DNA of 64,000 bases from Erysipelotrichaceae bacterium (GCA_015058845.1 SVBO01000002.1:62001-126000), one strand, 5' to 3'. Positions 42,089-51,872 are shown, counted from the stretch's first letter. Notes: generated by a model not told the origin, from the letters alone. Numbers and translations: made by a program.

Positions 42089-42886
42089 TTATTTAGATAA
42101 CATCATTCTATCATTAGCAAACTCTTCTCCAGAAGCTTGCTCAAATTTCTTAAGAAGATCTTCTACCTTTAAGTTCTTCTTTTCCTCACCCTTAACATCA
42201 TAGATAATATGACCATCATGCATCATGATCAATCGATTACCCATTTGGATCGCATCCTTCATGTTATGCGTTACTGCAATAGCAGTTAGATGTTCTTCTT
42301 CTACGATCTTCTGTGTTAAGTCTAATACAGCCTTTGCAGTCTTGGGATCTAATGCCGCTGTATGTTCATCTAATAACAATAACTTAGGCCTTTGCATAGT
42401 CGCCATAAGTAGCGTTAGAGCCTGTCTTTGTCCCCCAGACAATAATCCCACCTTACTACTCATACGATCCTCTAAACCAAGTCCTAGGCGCTTTAAATTT
42501 TCACGTAGTTCGCCCTTCTCCTCCTTAGTAACACCCCAAGCTAACCCACGTGCTTTGCCTCTACGTCTAGCAAACGCTAAGTTCTCTTGGATCTCCATAT
42601 CCGCAGCAGTTCCCATCATAGGATCTTGGAATACTCGTCCGATCCACTCCGCACGTTTATACTCAGGTTCTAAGGAAATATCCTTCCCATCTAGAATGAT
42701 CCTACCACTATCAATAGGATACACCCCAGCGATCATATTCAACATCGTACTCTTACCAGCCCCATTACCACCAATAACAGTTACGAAGTCACCATCCTCT
42801 AACTTCAAATTCAGATCCTTTAAAGCCTTCTTCTCATTGATCGTATTCACATTGAAAGTCTTACTCACATGTTTGATCTCAAGCAT
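42089..42886 (-). CDS. ABC transporter ATP-binding protein, TrpZ-like
   Basis: A 265-residue ABC ATPase with Walker A VIGGNGAGKSTMLNMI, signature LLSGGQRQALTLLMA, Walker B LLLLDEHTAALDP and switch His in VTHNMKDA. This DEHTAALDP wording is typical of the COG1101 ATPases that partner TrpX/TrpY-like proteins. I start at ATG 42886, six bases after AGGGGTG, rather than a GTG at 42895 within that site. It is the last gene of a three-gene importer operon. Confidence 0.88.
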   Translation of the reverse strand: MLEIKHVSKTFNVNTINEKKALKDLNLKLEDGDFVTVIGGNGAGKSTMLNMIAGVYPIDSGRIILDGKDISLEPEYKRAEWIGRVFQDPMMGTAADMEIQENLAFARRRGKARGLAWGVTKEEKGELRENLKRLGLGLEDRMSSKVGLLSGGQRQALTLLMATMQRPKLLLLDEHTAALDPKTAKAVLDLTQKIVEEEHLTAIAVTHNMKDAIQMGNRLIMMHDGHIIYDVKGEEKKNLKVEDLLKKFEQASGEEFANDRMMLSK

Positions 42887-42897
42887 ATGTCTCACCC

Positions 42898-43815
42898 CTA
42901 ACCATCTATACTCGCTTTATAGCGATTTCTTTGATTACGTTTCTCGATCATAACTGGGATCGTTAAAGCGATCGCTACTAAGAACGCAGTCAGTAACTTC
43001 AAGTCATCTGTAGAAAGACCCATTTGAAGTACTAATGCTACGATCACACGGTATAGAATAGATCCAAGTACGATAGAGGATAGACGATACATAAAGTGTC
43101 CCTTTTTACCACATACTACTTCCCCAATAATGATAGAAGCAAGACCAATAACGATCGCTCCTGTTCCCTGCTTTACATCAGCATACCCTTGGGATTGTGC
43201 TACTAGAGCTCCAGAGAGAGCTACTAGACCATTGGCGATCATGAAGCCTAACATTTTAGTCATTTGCGTATTCACATTTAAAGAACGTACCATTCTCTCA
43301 TTGTTACCAGTCGCACGGATCGCAGACCCGATCTCAGTACCATAGAACCAATACATAAGACCCACGATCACTACTACGATCACAGCACCGATCATGATAC
43401 CTACATATTGAGAAGGTAGAGAGATCATGTCTTGTGCTTTAGAGAACATAGTATCTACCTTTAGTAATGGTGTATTACTTCTTCCCATGATACGTAAGTT
43501 GATAGAATATAGACCAAGTTGTGTCAGAATACCTGCTAGGATCGCTGGGATCTCACATTTCGTATGTAAGAAGCCTGTGATAGCTCCTGCTAACATACCT
43601 GCTATTAAGGCAATGACTAATGATAGAATAGGATCGATCCCATTTACTAAACAAACAGCTACCACACAACCACCTGTTGCGAAAGAACCATCTACTGTTA
43701 AGTCAGATGTATTCAAGATACGATATGTGGTATATACACCTAGAGCCATTACTCCCCAAAGTATTCCCTGACTAATAGCTCCAGGAATGGCTGCTAATAA
43801 ACTAGATAAATTCAT
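42898..43815 (-). CDS. ABC transporter permease, TrpY-like
   Basis: A 305-residue permease with eight or nine helices of the branched-chain/ribose type (COG4120). It has GVYTTYRILNTSDLTVDGSFATGGCV at the start and the TEIGSAIRATGNNERMVRSLNVNTQMTK cytoplasmic loop. Its ATG shares one base with the stop of the binding-protein gene (TAATG), so they are coupled. It supplies the membrane channel for the importer. Confidence 0.9.
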   Translation of the reverse strand: MNLSSLLAAIPGAISQGILWGVMALGVYTTYRILNTSDLTVDGSFATGGCVVAVCLVNGIDPILSLVIALIAGMLAGAITGFLHTKCEIPAILAGILTQLGLYSINLRIMGRSNTPLLKVDTMFSKAQDMISLPSQYVGIMIGAVIVVVIVGLMYWFYGTEIGSAIRATGNNERMVRSLNVNTQMTKMLGFMIANGLVALSGALVAQSQGYADVKQGTGAIVIGLASIIIGEVVCGKKGHFMYRLSSIVLGSILYRVIVALVLQMGLSTDDLKLLTAFLVAIALTIPVMIEKRNQRNRYKASIDG

Positions 43816-44801
43816 TATTCTTGGATCAATTTTGCTTCAGCTAAGATCTCATCAGGAATAGTGATCCCTAAAGCATTAACAGTATCCATATTGATCGCTA
43901 AGACACAATCCTCTGCTGGTAAGTATCCAATTGGCATTTCAGCAGGTGTAGTTTCTCCCTTAAGAATAGCTACTGCTTGTTCCCCAGCTTTGTATCCTAG
44001 ATTGTAGTAAGATAGACCATAAGTAGCCATACCACCATTCTCACAGTTTGCTTCTTCTCCTACAATAGTTGGGATCTTATTCTCATTCGTGATCATAGTA
44101 ACTGTAGCCATACCCTCTGCTAATAAGTTATCTGTAGGCATATAGATAGCATCTACCTTACCAACTAATGACTCTACTACAGATTGGATCTGACTTAATT
44201 CAGATACACTTACTTCTTTATAGATCATACCCTTATTCTCAATAGCAGTTTTAGCTAAGTTTGCTTGGAAGATAGAGTTATCTTCAGCACCATTGAACAT
44301 AACTGCTACAGTCTTAGCTTCTGGTAAAATTTGAGTTAATAGATCGATCTGTGCTTCTACTGGTGTTAAGTCACTTGTTCCTGTTACATTACCACCAGGT
44401 AATTCATTACTATCTACTAGACCAGAGTATTCTGGGTCTGTTACTGCTGTTAATACGATCGGAATATCTTTCGTAGCATTAGCTGCTGATTGAGCTGCAT
44501 TCGTAGCAATGGCTAGAATAAGATCTACTTTATTATTCACGAACTTATTAGCAATAGTATCACAGTTAGATGGATCACCTTGGGCATTTTGGTAATCTAC
44601 CTTTAGATTCTCTCCCTCTACATAGCCAGCGTCTTGTAAAGCTGCCATAAAGCCTTCATAAGAGCTATCTAATGCTGGGTGTTCTGCTAATTGGATCACA
44701 CCGATATTTGTCATATTAGGATCATTGTTTGTATCATTTCCACATGCTGTTAGTGAAAGGATCATACCTAAAGCAAGGATCATAGATAATAGTTTCTTCA
44801 T
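43815..44801 (-). CDS. ABC transporter substrate-binding lipoprotein, TrpX-like
   Basis: A 328-residue precursor with lipobox SLTAC (cysteine 20) and a periplasmic-binding-type I fold (ABC_sub_bind family). IGVIQLAEHPALDSSYEGFM, IANKFVNNKVDLILAIATNAAQ, DIPIVLTAVTDPEYSGLV, GNVTGTSDLTPVEAQIDLL and YNLGYKAGEQAVAILKGE are all family hallmarks. Close relatives (TrpX) sit in Trp-regulated operons of Streptococci, so tryptophan or another aromatic compound is the leading guess. There is no T-box in the short leader to support this. Confidence 0.88.
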   Translation of the reverse strand: MKKLLSMILALGMILSLTACGNDTNNDPNMTNIGVIQLAEHPALDSSYEGFMAALQDAGYVEGENLKVDYQNAQGDPSNCDTIANKFVNNKVDLILAIATNAAQSAANATKDIPIVLTAVTDPEYSGLVDSNELPGGNVTGTSDLTPVEAQIDLLTQILPEAKTVAVMFNGAEDNSIFQANLAKTAIENKGMIYKEVSVSELSQIQSVVESLVGKVDAIYMPTDNLLAEGMATVTMITNENKIPTIVGEEANCENGGMATYGLSYYNLGYKAGEQAVAILKGETTPAEMPIGYLPAEDCVLAINMDTVNALGITIPDEILAEAKLIQE

Positions 44802-44829
44802 AATACTTCCCTCCGTTAATTATGTAGAT

Positions 44830-44858
44830 ATTGTAAAACTTTTCATACATACAGTCAA
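44830..44858 (-). promoter_or_regulatory. Promoter of the TrpXYZ-like operon
   Basis: Minus strand TTGACT (44853-44858), 17 bases, TACAAT (44830-44835), then an ACGGAGGGAAG ribosome site. An inverted repeat TTCGAT / ATCGAA at 44889-44907 lies 30 bases upstream of the -35 box and might bind a regulator. Confidence 0.6.
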
Positions 44859-44964
44859 TGGTTTCACTATGTTTCAAGATTGATTCGTTTCGATATATAC
44901 GATCGAATTTATCGATAGCACTTCTTAAAACGATCTATTTCATGATTATATAGAGCAAATAAAA

Positions 44965-44982
44965 ACTGCATATGTATGCAGT
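44965..44982 (-). terminator. Terminator after the cadherin-like protein gene
   Basis: ACTGCATA / TATGCAGT arms with a two-base centre, followed on the minus strand by TTTTTATTTG. Confidence 0.65.
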
Positions 44983-44983
44983 C

Positions 44984-45835
44984 TTATTCCATTCTTAATC
45001 TCTTAGATAATACAAAGAATACTATAGCTACTACTAATAAAACGAATGCTATAATAAGATCCTTTAGGACAGCTCCTAAGACATCATTTTGAATATCTAT
45101 AGAATCACTTGTACGCTCTTGTAAATTAATGACATAAGTAGTCTTAGATTCCTCATTCATGACTTCTAGAACATACTTATCTTTAGACTTAGTAACCTCT
45201 ACAACAGCCTTACTACTCTTAGTAATATACTCTAACTCAAACTCTTTCTCAGATTCATCTACGATCACATTGTATTCATAGATCTCACTATCGAATTCAC
45301 GGTTCAACTTACCATCCTTGATCCCTAGATATGCTAATGCGGAAGATGTTAAATCTTCTGTACTAGATGATCCCTCTGGAGTAGAGACGATCGGTTCTTG
45401 GTCAGTGGTACTACTTGTTGGTGTTGTGGATTCTTTAGGAGTCGTTGTTGGTTTTGGTGTAGTAGTAGTCTGTTTTGGAGTAGTTGTTGTTACGTTTCCA
45501 TACTTGATGAAGAAAGTATAATACTTCTTATTACCTGCTTCCGCTGTAACGGTTACTACTACTTTACCAGTACTTAAGTTTTCCCCACCGACTTGTACCT
45601 TAGCGGTTGAATCACTGGCTACAGCACGACAATCTACTTTCTCTGTTCCATTGGGTACTGTTAGATAATAGTTGATCGTTTTGCTATCAAATGGTTTATC
45701 TAATGAACCGATATCAAAAGATACATCTGCTAAGAAGTTATTAGTAGAAGCAGCTTTGACTTGTGGTATAAATCCTACGAATACGCATAGCAATAACACA
45801 AGTACGATCCATTTCCCCTTCTTTACATATTTCAT
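44984..45835 (-). CDS. Surface protein with two cadherin-like beta-sandwich domains and a Thr-rich linker
   Basis: A 283-residue precursor. It has a signal peptide (KKGKWIVLVLLLCVFVGFIPQVKAA), a first cadherin-like domain of about 80 residues (FLADVSFDIGSLDKPFDSKTINYYLTVP), a Thr/Pro/Ser linker of about 50 residues and a second copy (LAYLGIKDGKLNREFDSEIYEYNVIVD). A C-terminal membrane helix (LIIAFVLLVVAIVFFVLS) and a basic end follow. This domain is seen in many Firmicute cell-surface proteins. ATG 45835 is set by AAGGTGATTATA, so the TTG at 45850 is rejected. Its ligand is unknown. Confidence 0.8.
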   Translation of the reverse strand: MKYVKKGKWIVLVLLLCVFVGFIPQVKAASTNNFLADVSFDIGSLDKPFDSKTINYYLTVPNGTEKVDCRAVASDSTAKVQVGGENLSTGKVVVTVTAEAGNKKYYTFFIKYGNVTTTTPKQTTTTPKPTTTPKESTTPTSSTTDQEPIVSTPEGSSSTEDLTSSALAYLGIKDGKLNREFDSEIYEYNVIVDESEKEFELEYITKSSKAVVEVTKSKDKYVLEVMNEESKTTYVINLQERTSDSIDIQNDVLGAVLKDLIIAFVLLVVAIVFFVLSKRLRME

Positions 45836-45927
45836 TATAATCACCTTCAAATCCTATAATCCCTATTATTATAACATAATTGCTTATAAATTCAAACCAC
45901 CCATTTTCTACCTATCTAACGATACAA

Positions 45928-45951
45928 AAATAAGGACTCTCGTCCTTATTT
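45928..45951 (-). terminator. Terminator of the two-component operon
   Basis: AAATAAGGAC / GTCCTTATTT arms with a four-base loop, overlapping the histidine kinase stop codon and followed by TTTTGTATC on the minus strand. Confidence 0.7.
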
Positions 45952-47277
45952 AAAATTAGGTTTAAAGATACGGAATGCTACCCCACGATCAGTATTCTCT
46001 GCTACAATGAAGTATCCTGCTTGAGTAACAGCCTTATAAGCGATCGATAGACCTAGACCAAAGTTACCATCAGTCCCTTTCTCATAGGCTCTAAAGATCG
46101 AATGTAACTTCTCTTCACTAATAGAAGAACCATCATTTTCAATGATCAATTCATCTTGGTCTAACGTGATCCAGATCGTACTCTTAGCATATCTTAGAGC
46201 ATTATCAATAATATTCTCTGTGGTAATACGCCAATTCTCTTTATTCCCCATAAAGGTAGCTGGCTTTAGATTACAATCAATATTGATATGTGGTTTGATG
46301 ACCTTGATCGCTAAGATCGTCTGTTCGATCACTTCACACATATCTACTTCTTCGATCGTATCTACTACACTCTTCTCATCTTGGAATGATAACCTATTCA
46401 GTAATAGTAAACTATGTACTTTCTTCTCTAAGCGAGTAGCATGTTCGATAATAACATCTACACTCTTCTCCAATGTCTCATATGGATAGATACCATCCTT
46501 GATACTCTCTCCATACGATTTGATCGTAGCAATAGGTGTCTTTAAGTCATGTGAGATATTATGGATCAGTTGTGTCTTATGCTCTTCTTGATATTCTAAT
46601 TCATGTGTTAATTGCACTAAAGCATTGGCCAATTCCCCGATCTCATCTTTACGATCGATCTTTAATTCACTCTTTTGTCCCACTTTATACTTATCCACAA
46701 AGATACGGATCTGTCGTAGTGGTGTAATGATCGTTGCTACCCATAGTAATAGCAATAGGAATAATGCAAATACAATGAATACTGTAACATTGATGATACT
46801 ATTCAATAAGGCTCCACGGATCTGTAATCCATACGTATCATACATATAAGAAACGATCATGAGATCATTCTCACGATGTACAGTATAATAGATCACTCTA
46901 CCATTGATATCGGTAAACTTACTATTCGTGATCTCTTGTAACTGCTCGATCTCATTCAATAAAGAGATACGTGTTTCTCTAGTGAGTTTAAATGATCCTA
47001 TTTGGTGGATCTCCCCCTCTTGCATGATCAGGTGTGATACTGTTGTGTTATCACTATCTGATAGAAAGGAGAGTGGCATGTCTTGTTCTAGTGAGAATTC
47101 TATGTTATTTTGAGAGATATCTAAGACTGTATAGATCTGCATTTCTACGAATTCTGTTAGATTGGGACCTAATAATATAACAAAGAAGCCTGTGAAAGTG
47201 ATCGTAAAGGCAAAGATGATCACTAACAATTGTTGGGATAGAGAGAATTCCTCTATGAATCTTCTAGTCTTATTCAT
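45946..47277 (-). CDS. Sensor histidine kinase (HAMP, HisKA, HATPase)
   Basis: A 443-residue kinase with an N-terminal membrane helix (QLLVIIFAFTITFTGFFVILLGP), an extracellular region of about 115 residues and a second helix (about 160-182). A HAMP linker, the phosphoacceptor HNISHDLKTPIATIKSYGES (H243), and the ATPase N-box ENIIDNALRYAKS and GNFGLGLSIAYKAV follow. It shares a TAATG junction with its response regulator, so the pair is a single system. The stimulus is not evident; the extracellular domain is not a known sensor by eye. Confidence 0.94.
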   Translation of the reverse strand: MNKTRRFIEEFSLSQQLLVIIFAFTITFTGFFVILLGPNLTEFVEMQIYTVLDISQNNIEFSLEQDMPLSFLSDSDNTTVSHLIMQEGEIHQIGSFKLTRETRISLLNEIEQLQEITNSKFTDINGRVIYYTVHRENDLMIVSYMYDTYGLQIRGALLNSIINVTVFIVFALFLLLLLWVATIITPLRQIRIFVDKYKVGQKSELKIDRKDEIGELANALVQLTHELEYQEEHKTQLIHNISHDLKTPIATIKSYGESIKDGIYPYETLEKSVDVIIEHATRLEKKVHSLLLLNRLSFQDEKSVVDTIEEVDMCEVIEQTILAIKVIKPHINIDCNLKPATFMGNKENWRITTENIIDNALRYAKSTIWITLDQDELIIENDGSSISEEKLHSIFRAYEKGTDGNFGLGLSIAYKAVTQAGYFIVAENTDRGVAFRIFKPNFK

Positions 47278-47936
47278 TATCCTAGACGGTATCCAAATCC
47301 GTAGATCGTATGGATATTAAGAGCAGGCATCTTACGACGTAGACGACGTAATGTATCATCTACTACACGATCAGATCCGAAATAATTCACGTCCCAGATC
47401 TTATCTAGGATCTGCTCACGACTAAATGCTACTCCACGATTCTTAACAAATAAACATAATAGATCGTATTCCTTAGTAGTTAACTCGATCTCTTCTCCTT
47501 GTGAATATACTTTACGCTGTTGCTCATCGATCGCATAGCCATCCACACTCATACGTACATAATCATCTTTATACGTACGCTTCATGATATTATTGACACG
47601 TAATACTAATTCCTTTGGAGAGAATGGTTTCGTAATATAATCATCGCTACCCTTTTCAAGACCAATAATACGATCGAACTCCTTATCACGAGCAGACATA
47701 AAGATCACTGGTAACTCAGGATTCTTTTCTTTGATCATTTCAATAAGATCAAACCCACTCTTATCATCTAACATTATATCTAACACCCACAAGTGTACAT
47801 CCTCATCATGTACATGGGCTAATGCCTCTTCATAACGATAATAATTACGGACCTCATATCCCTCACGTTCTAAATAACGCTTTACTAATTCATTAAGATC
47901 CTTTTCATCTTCTACAACACAAATCGTTTTCTTCAT
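47277..47936 (-). CDS. OmpR/PhoB-type response regulator
   Basis: A 219-residue protein with a receiver domain (VVEDEKDL, phospho-acceptor D53 in WVLDIMLDDKSG, KGSDDYITKPFSPKEL) and a winged-helix DNA-binding domain (LTTKEYDLLCLFVKNRGVAFSREQILDKIW, then DDTLRRLRRKM and IHTIYGFGYRLG). It is transcribed first, immediately ahead of its kinase. GACGAGGTGATCGGAA precedes the ATG. Its targets are unknown; the nearest downstream candidate is the cadherin-like surface protein, although a terminator separates them. Confidence 0.95.
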   Translation of the reverse strand: MKKTICVVEDEKDLNELVKRYLEREGYEVRNYYRYEEALAHVHDEDVHLWVLDIMLDDKSGFDLIEMIKEKNPELPVIFMSARDKEFDRIIGLEKGSDDYITKPFSPKELVLRVNNIMKRTYKDDYVRMSVDGYAIDEQQRKVYSQGEEIELTTKEYDLLCLFVKNRGVAFSREQILDKIWDVNYFGSDRVVDDTLRRLRRKMPALNIHTIYGFGYRLG

Positions 47937-47998
47937 TTCCGATCACCTCGTCACATATATTTTACCTAAAATGGATCTAAAACAAAAGAAAAAAGAGA

Positions 47999-49336
47999 CT
48001 AAAGCCTCTTATTTTCAATAATTTCGATTACTTGGTTAACATAATTTTCACACAATTCATCACTTTGTGCTTCTACCATTACACGAATCAATTCTTCTGT
48101 ACCAGAAGGACGTACTAGAATACGACCATTGTCTCCTAGTAATACTGTGATCTGTTCGATCGCAGCCTTCACATCACTATCTTCCATAGCAGCCTTCTTA
48201 CTCTGTACACGAACATTCTTCAATAACTGTGGATAGATCTCAATAGACTCACGTAATGTACTTAAAGAAGTACCACTATGCTTCAATACTTGTAACAAAT
48301 GTAACGCTGTTAACAAGCCATCTCCAGTTACTGCTTCATCCTTAAAGATAATATGTCCACTTTGTTCTCCACCAAGAGAATACCCTTCCGCAAATAAACA
48401 CTCAGAAACATACTTATCTCCCACAGCAGTCTTCTTAGTAGCAATACCACATTCCTTAAAAGCCTTATGAAGCCCAATATTAGACATCACAGTAGTTACC
48501 ACTACATCTTGATTCAATGTACCATGTTCCTTCATATACTTACCACAAAGATACATGATGATATCTCCATCTACAATACAACCATGTTCATCTACCGCTA
48601 GCAAACGATCCGCATCTCCATCAAAAGCAAGACCAATATCATACTCACCCTCGATCATCTTATCCTGTAATAACTCTAAGTGCGTAGAACCACAACCCTC
48701 ATTGATATTAATACCATTAGGCTCATTAGAGATCACATCAACCTCAGCATTGTAACTCTCTAACACACTCTTAGCAATCGCTGTAGCAGAACCATTCGCT
48801 AAATCACATAACACACGCATACCTGTGAAATCAAAGTCACATACTTCATGTAACCATGCTGCATACTTAGCAAGTCCATTGTCATGGATATCAATGATCT
48901 TACCGATCTCTTTCCCACTAACGAGTGGTAATAACTCTTCACTATCGATATATTCCTCGATCAATAATTCTACTTCTTCTTGTAATTTGAAACCATCTTC
49001 ATTGAATAATTTGATCCCATTATCTTGATATGGATTATGAGAAGCAGAGATCATAGCTCCCATATCATAGTTACCCTTACGGATCAATAGAGAAATAGCA
49101 GGGGTAGGAGTTACACCTAGTAAATAGACATCAGCTCCCATGCTAGCTGCACCAGCCGCAAGAGCATGTTCTAAAGTATCCCCAGATAAACGAGTATCCT
49201 TTCCTACGATCATACGTGGATTAGGACGTTTCTTTGAGAAATAATATCCTAGATACATACCGATCTTGAATGCATGTGTCACATTCAACTTCTCACTTAC
49301 TTTACCTCTAAAACCATCTGTTCCGAAATATTTCAT
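47999..49336 (-). CDS. glmM: Phosphoglucosamine mutase
   Basis: GlmM interconverts glucosamine-6-P and glucosamine-1-P, on the route to UDP-GlcNAc for peptidoglycan. The 445-residue protein shows YFGTDGFRG, the phosphoserine loop MISASHNPYQDNGIK, metal loop GLAFDGDADRLL, GGEQSGHII and the phosphate-binding RPSGTEELIRVM. The ATG at 49336 follows AGGTGGAGAAT; the GTG at 49345 is inside that site. It is the third gene of the cdaA-ybbR-glmM operon, which links c-di-AMP to wall synthesis in many Firmicutes. Confidence 0.96.
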   Translation of the reverse strand: MKYFGTDGFRGKVSEKLNVTHAFKIGMYLGYYFSKKRPNPRMIVGKDTRLSGDTLEHALAAGAASMGADVYLLGVTPTPAISLLIRKGNYDMGAMISASHNPYQDNGIKLFNEDGFKLQEEVELLIEEYIDSEELLPLVSGKEIGKIIDIHDNGLAKYAAWLHEVCDFDFTGMRVLCDLANGSATAIAKSVLESYNAEVDVISNEPNGININEGCGSTHLELLQDKMIEGEYDIGLAFDGDADRLLAVDEHGCIVDGDIIMYLCGKYMKEHGTLNQDVVVTTVMSNIGLHKAFKECGIATKKTAVGDKYVSECLFAEGYSLGGEQSGHIIFKDEAVTGDGLLTALHLLQVLKHSGTSLSTLRESIEIYPQLLKNVRVQSKKAAMEDSDVKAAIEQITVLLGDNGRILVRPSGTEELIRVMVEAQSDELCENYVNQVIEIIENKRL

Positions 49337-49345
49337 ATTCTCCAC

Positions 49346-50701
49346 CTATTCTACAAAGACAAAGTCAACAGTTTCTTTTAAAGACTTATACTTCAATAAG
49401 TTATCGCTACCCTTGACATGTACCTCTAAAGTACGTTGTCCAGTACCGACCTTACTCATATCAACATACACTTCTAGATCCTCAGCAGTAATTGCCTCTA
49501 CACGCTCAGGACTACCAGTGATCTCTACATCAATATCCATATCCTCATCATTTACGATATCGAACTTATACTTACTATCTAATCCAACATATGACAATCT
49601 AATACCTTCAATGACCTTAGTAGTAGCCTCTACTAACTTGACCTCTAGATTTACCTTAGAAATAGAAGCACTCTTAACCCCACTAGGTAACTTAATAGAA
49701 GCCACTAATGAAGAGTCAGATACCATCTCTGATACATCGAACTCTACCGTAAAGTTATCGATCGCATTCAATACAGACTCGGCAGCATAAATAGTAATAG
49801 CTGCTTGGTCCATAGTGATCTCAGAAATAGCCTTGTTATTAGGGATCTCACCCTTAGGTACTAAGATAATAGGCACTGTCTTATTAGGAGAAGATACATT
49901 TACACTGACATGTACACTAGAAGGTACCATATCTACATCAATACGGTTACCTTGGTTATCGAATGCTACTAATGGAGCCTCTTGCTCAAAGCTACCATTC
50001 ACATCAGATACATCGATCAATGCCTTAACTAACGCAATGTTATTCACAGTTTCTTGAGAAGCACGAATGATGATCTCTTCTGTTTCAAAGTTTGGTTCTC
50101 CTAAGATATAACGAGCATTCATCTTATCTGTATTGATATAGTCATATGTTAAGTTCTTCTTCCAAGAGATCTTACGACGGATCGTAACTGTCGCACTAGA
50201 AGGATTACAAATAACATCTACACGATCAGAGAAATTCGTAGGAATAAAGTTGATCGTATGAGTACCCTCTGTAAGACCAGATAGATCTGCTACGATCTTA
50301 TACCCACCAGTAGACTTAGTCATCTGGATATCACTCATCTCACCCATTACAGTGACTTCCACACTCTCAGGAAGACCTACAATCTCATATACCTCAGTAT
50401 TCGCAGTAGTCGATAGAGCTACATCTCCTAAACTCTCTGCATAACTCAATGTTGGATTCGTCCAACCATTATTTACTGTTAGATATACTACTAAAGCTAA
50501 CACAAAGGATACGACCCCACTTAATCTAGGATTAAATACAAAGCGGTCGAACATATAAGAGATCGTCTTGATCAAACGAGCTACTCCATCTTCTAAAGAA
50601 GCATATGTACGAGCTACAGTTTGACCACGTGAAGCAATAGACTTCGCTAATTCGATCTTTTTATTAGTATCTTGATCCAAATTTGGCTTATTCTTCTCCA
50701 T
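49346..50701 (-). CDS. cdaR: CdaR/YbbR-domain membrane protein, regulator of CdaA
   Basis: A 451-residue protein with an N-terminal cytoplasmic segment, a membrane helix (LSGVVSFVLALVVYLTV) and four YbbR-like beta domains outside the cell; the segment NTEVYEIVGLPESVEVTVMG is typical of the first. The long N-terminal cytoplasmic part (about 60 residues) is more extensive than in B. subtilis CdaR. CdaR modulates the activity of membrane-bound CdaA. AAAGGAGGC lies eight bases before ATG 50701 and only two bases before the ATG at 50707, so 50701 is chosen. It overlaps the end of cdaA by 14 bases. Confidence 0.9.
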   Translation of the reverse strand: MEKNKPNLDQDTNKKIELAKSIASRGQTVARTYASLEDGVARLIKTISYMFDRFVFNPRLSGVVSFVLALVVYLTVNNGWTNPTLSYAESLGDVALSTTANTEVYEIVGLPESVEVTVMGEMSDIQMTKSTGGYKIVADLSGLTEGTHTINFIPTNFSDRVDVICNPSSATVTIRRKISWKKNLTYDYINTDKMNARYILGEPNFETEEIIIRASQETVNNIALVKALIDVSDVNGSFEQEAPLVAFDNQGNRIDVDMVPSSVHVSVNVSSPNKTVPIILVPKGEIPNNKAISEITMDQAAITIYAAESVLNAIDNFTVEFDVSEMVSDSSLVASIKLPSGVKSASISKVNLEVKLVEATTKVIEGIRLSYVGLDSKYKFDIVNDEDMDIDVEITGSPERVEAITAEDLEVYVDMSKVGTGQRTLEVHVKGSDNLLKYKSLKETVDFVFVE

Positions 50702-51704
50702 GATCATTGCCTCCTTTGTTCTCTGTCATTTCTTCTGTATCCGTAGCAGAAGGTAATAACGCCTTATTCTCTTTCTTCTTACGACGAGCGAAAGAAGGAT
50801 CGATAGACTTAGTCTTCTTACTACTCTTACCTACATTCATTTCATTATTCGTACTCTCCTCAGAGTTCAAGAAATCAAACTTGATCCCTCCACTCTTCTT
50901 AGTACGAACCTTATCTTTCGGCTTCGCATCCACTTCTTGTACACAAATAGCCTTCAATAAGTACTCACGCAATTCTTCCTCATTCACATGGATCAACTTA
51001 CCACCCTCAGCAATAGAAATAGTACCAGTTTCCTCACTTACAACGATCGTAGTAGAGTCAGTTACTTCACTGATCCCAATAGCAGCTCTATGACGAGCTC
51101 CATACTTTGTTGGAAGATCCATATTAGTAGGAGGGAAATACGCAGAAGCACATGAGATCAAGTTTCCTTGAATGATCACTGCTCCATCATGTAATGGAGT
51201 AAGTGGCACGAAGATCGAACATAATAACTCTGTTGTAACAGTAGCATTGATCTTAGTACCAGTCTTAATATAATCACTTAAAGATTGACCTTGTTCGATC
51301 GTCATAAGAGCACCGATCTGTTCTTTAGATAAACGAACACTTGCCTCTACTAAAGCATTTACTAGATCATTTAACTCATTACCAGTCATCGTAGACATAC
51401 GTGTCAATGTATTAGATTGACCAAGACGTTCTAAGACAGATCTGATCTCTGGTTGGAAGATAATGATCACGATCAATAATCCATAGTTAACAAAGCTATC
51501 TACCAACCATTGTGTACCAGAAAGACCTAGTAGTGTTGATAGACCCTTGATCAATAACATGATAATGATCCCTTTGAATATTTGAATAGTTCGATTGTTA
51601 TTTCGAACGATCTTAAGAGCATAGTAAATAACTATCCAGATTACACCAATATCGATCAATGCAGTGATGATATTGAGAACGGAACGTAGTGTTAGAATTC
51701 CCAT
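50688..51704 (-). CDS. cdaA: Diadenylate cyclase CdaA (c-di-AMP synthase)
   Basis: CdaA makes cyclic di-AMP from two ATP at the membrane. Three N-terminal helices occupy about the first 75 residues, followed by the DAC domain with PLHDGAVIIQG and GARHRAAIGISE. The product has 338 residues against about 273 in B. subtilis; the excess is a C-terminal tail rich in Lys, Ser and Glu (KKSGGIKF, KKTKSIDPSFARRKKKE) of no known function. ATG 51704 follows CTAGGAGGTTTGCTT. It leads the cdaA-ybbR-glmM operon. Confidence 0.95.
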   Translation of the reverse strand: MGILTLRSVLNIITALIDIGVIWIVIYYALKIVRNNNRTIQIFKGIIIMLLIKGLSTLLGLSGTQWLVDSFVNYGLLIVIIIFQPEIRSVLERLGQSNTLTRMSTMTGNELNDLVNALVEASVRLSKEQIGALMTIEQGQSLSDYIKTGTKINATVTTELLCSIFVPLTPLHDGAVIIQGNLISCASAYFPPTNMDLPTKYGARHRAAIGISEVTDSTTIVVSEETGTISIAEGGKLIHVNEEELREYLLKAICVQEVDAKPKDKVRTKKSGGIKFDFLNSEESTNNEMNVGKSSKKTKSIDPSFARRKKKENKALLPSATDTEEMTENKGGNDHGEE

Positions 51705-51872
51705 AAGCAAACCTCCTAGCGTATATTATACCATAAAATGTATAGATAGAAATACAAAATCTACCCACAACACTTATGTCAACAAAAAGCCAATAATATT
51801 ATATCCTATTTCTATTAGAACATAAAGATAAAAATAAAAGGATCATCTATTATTATAAATGATCCTCCTCAA

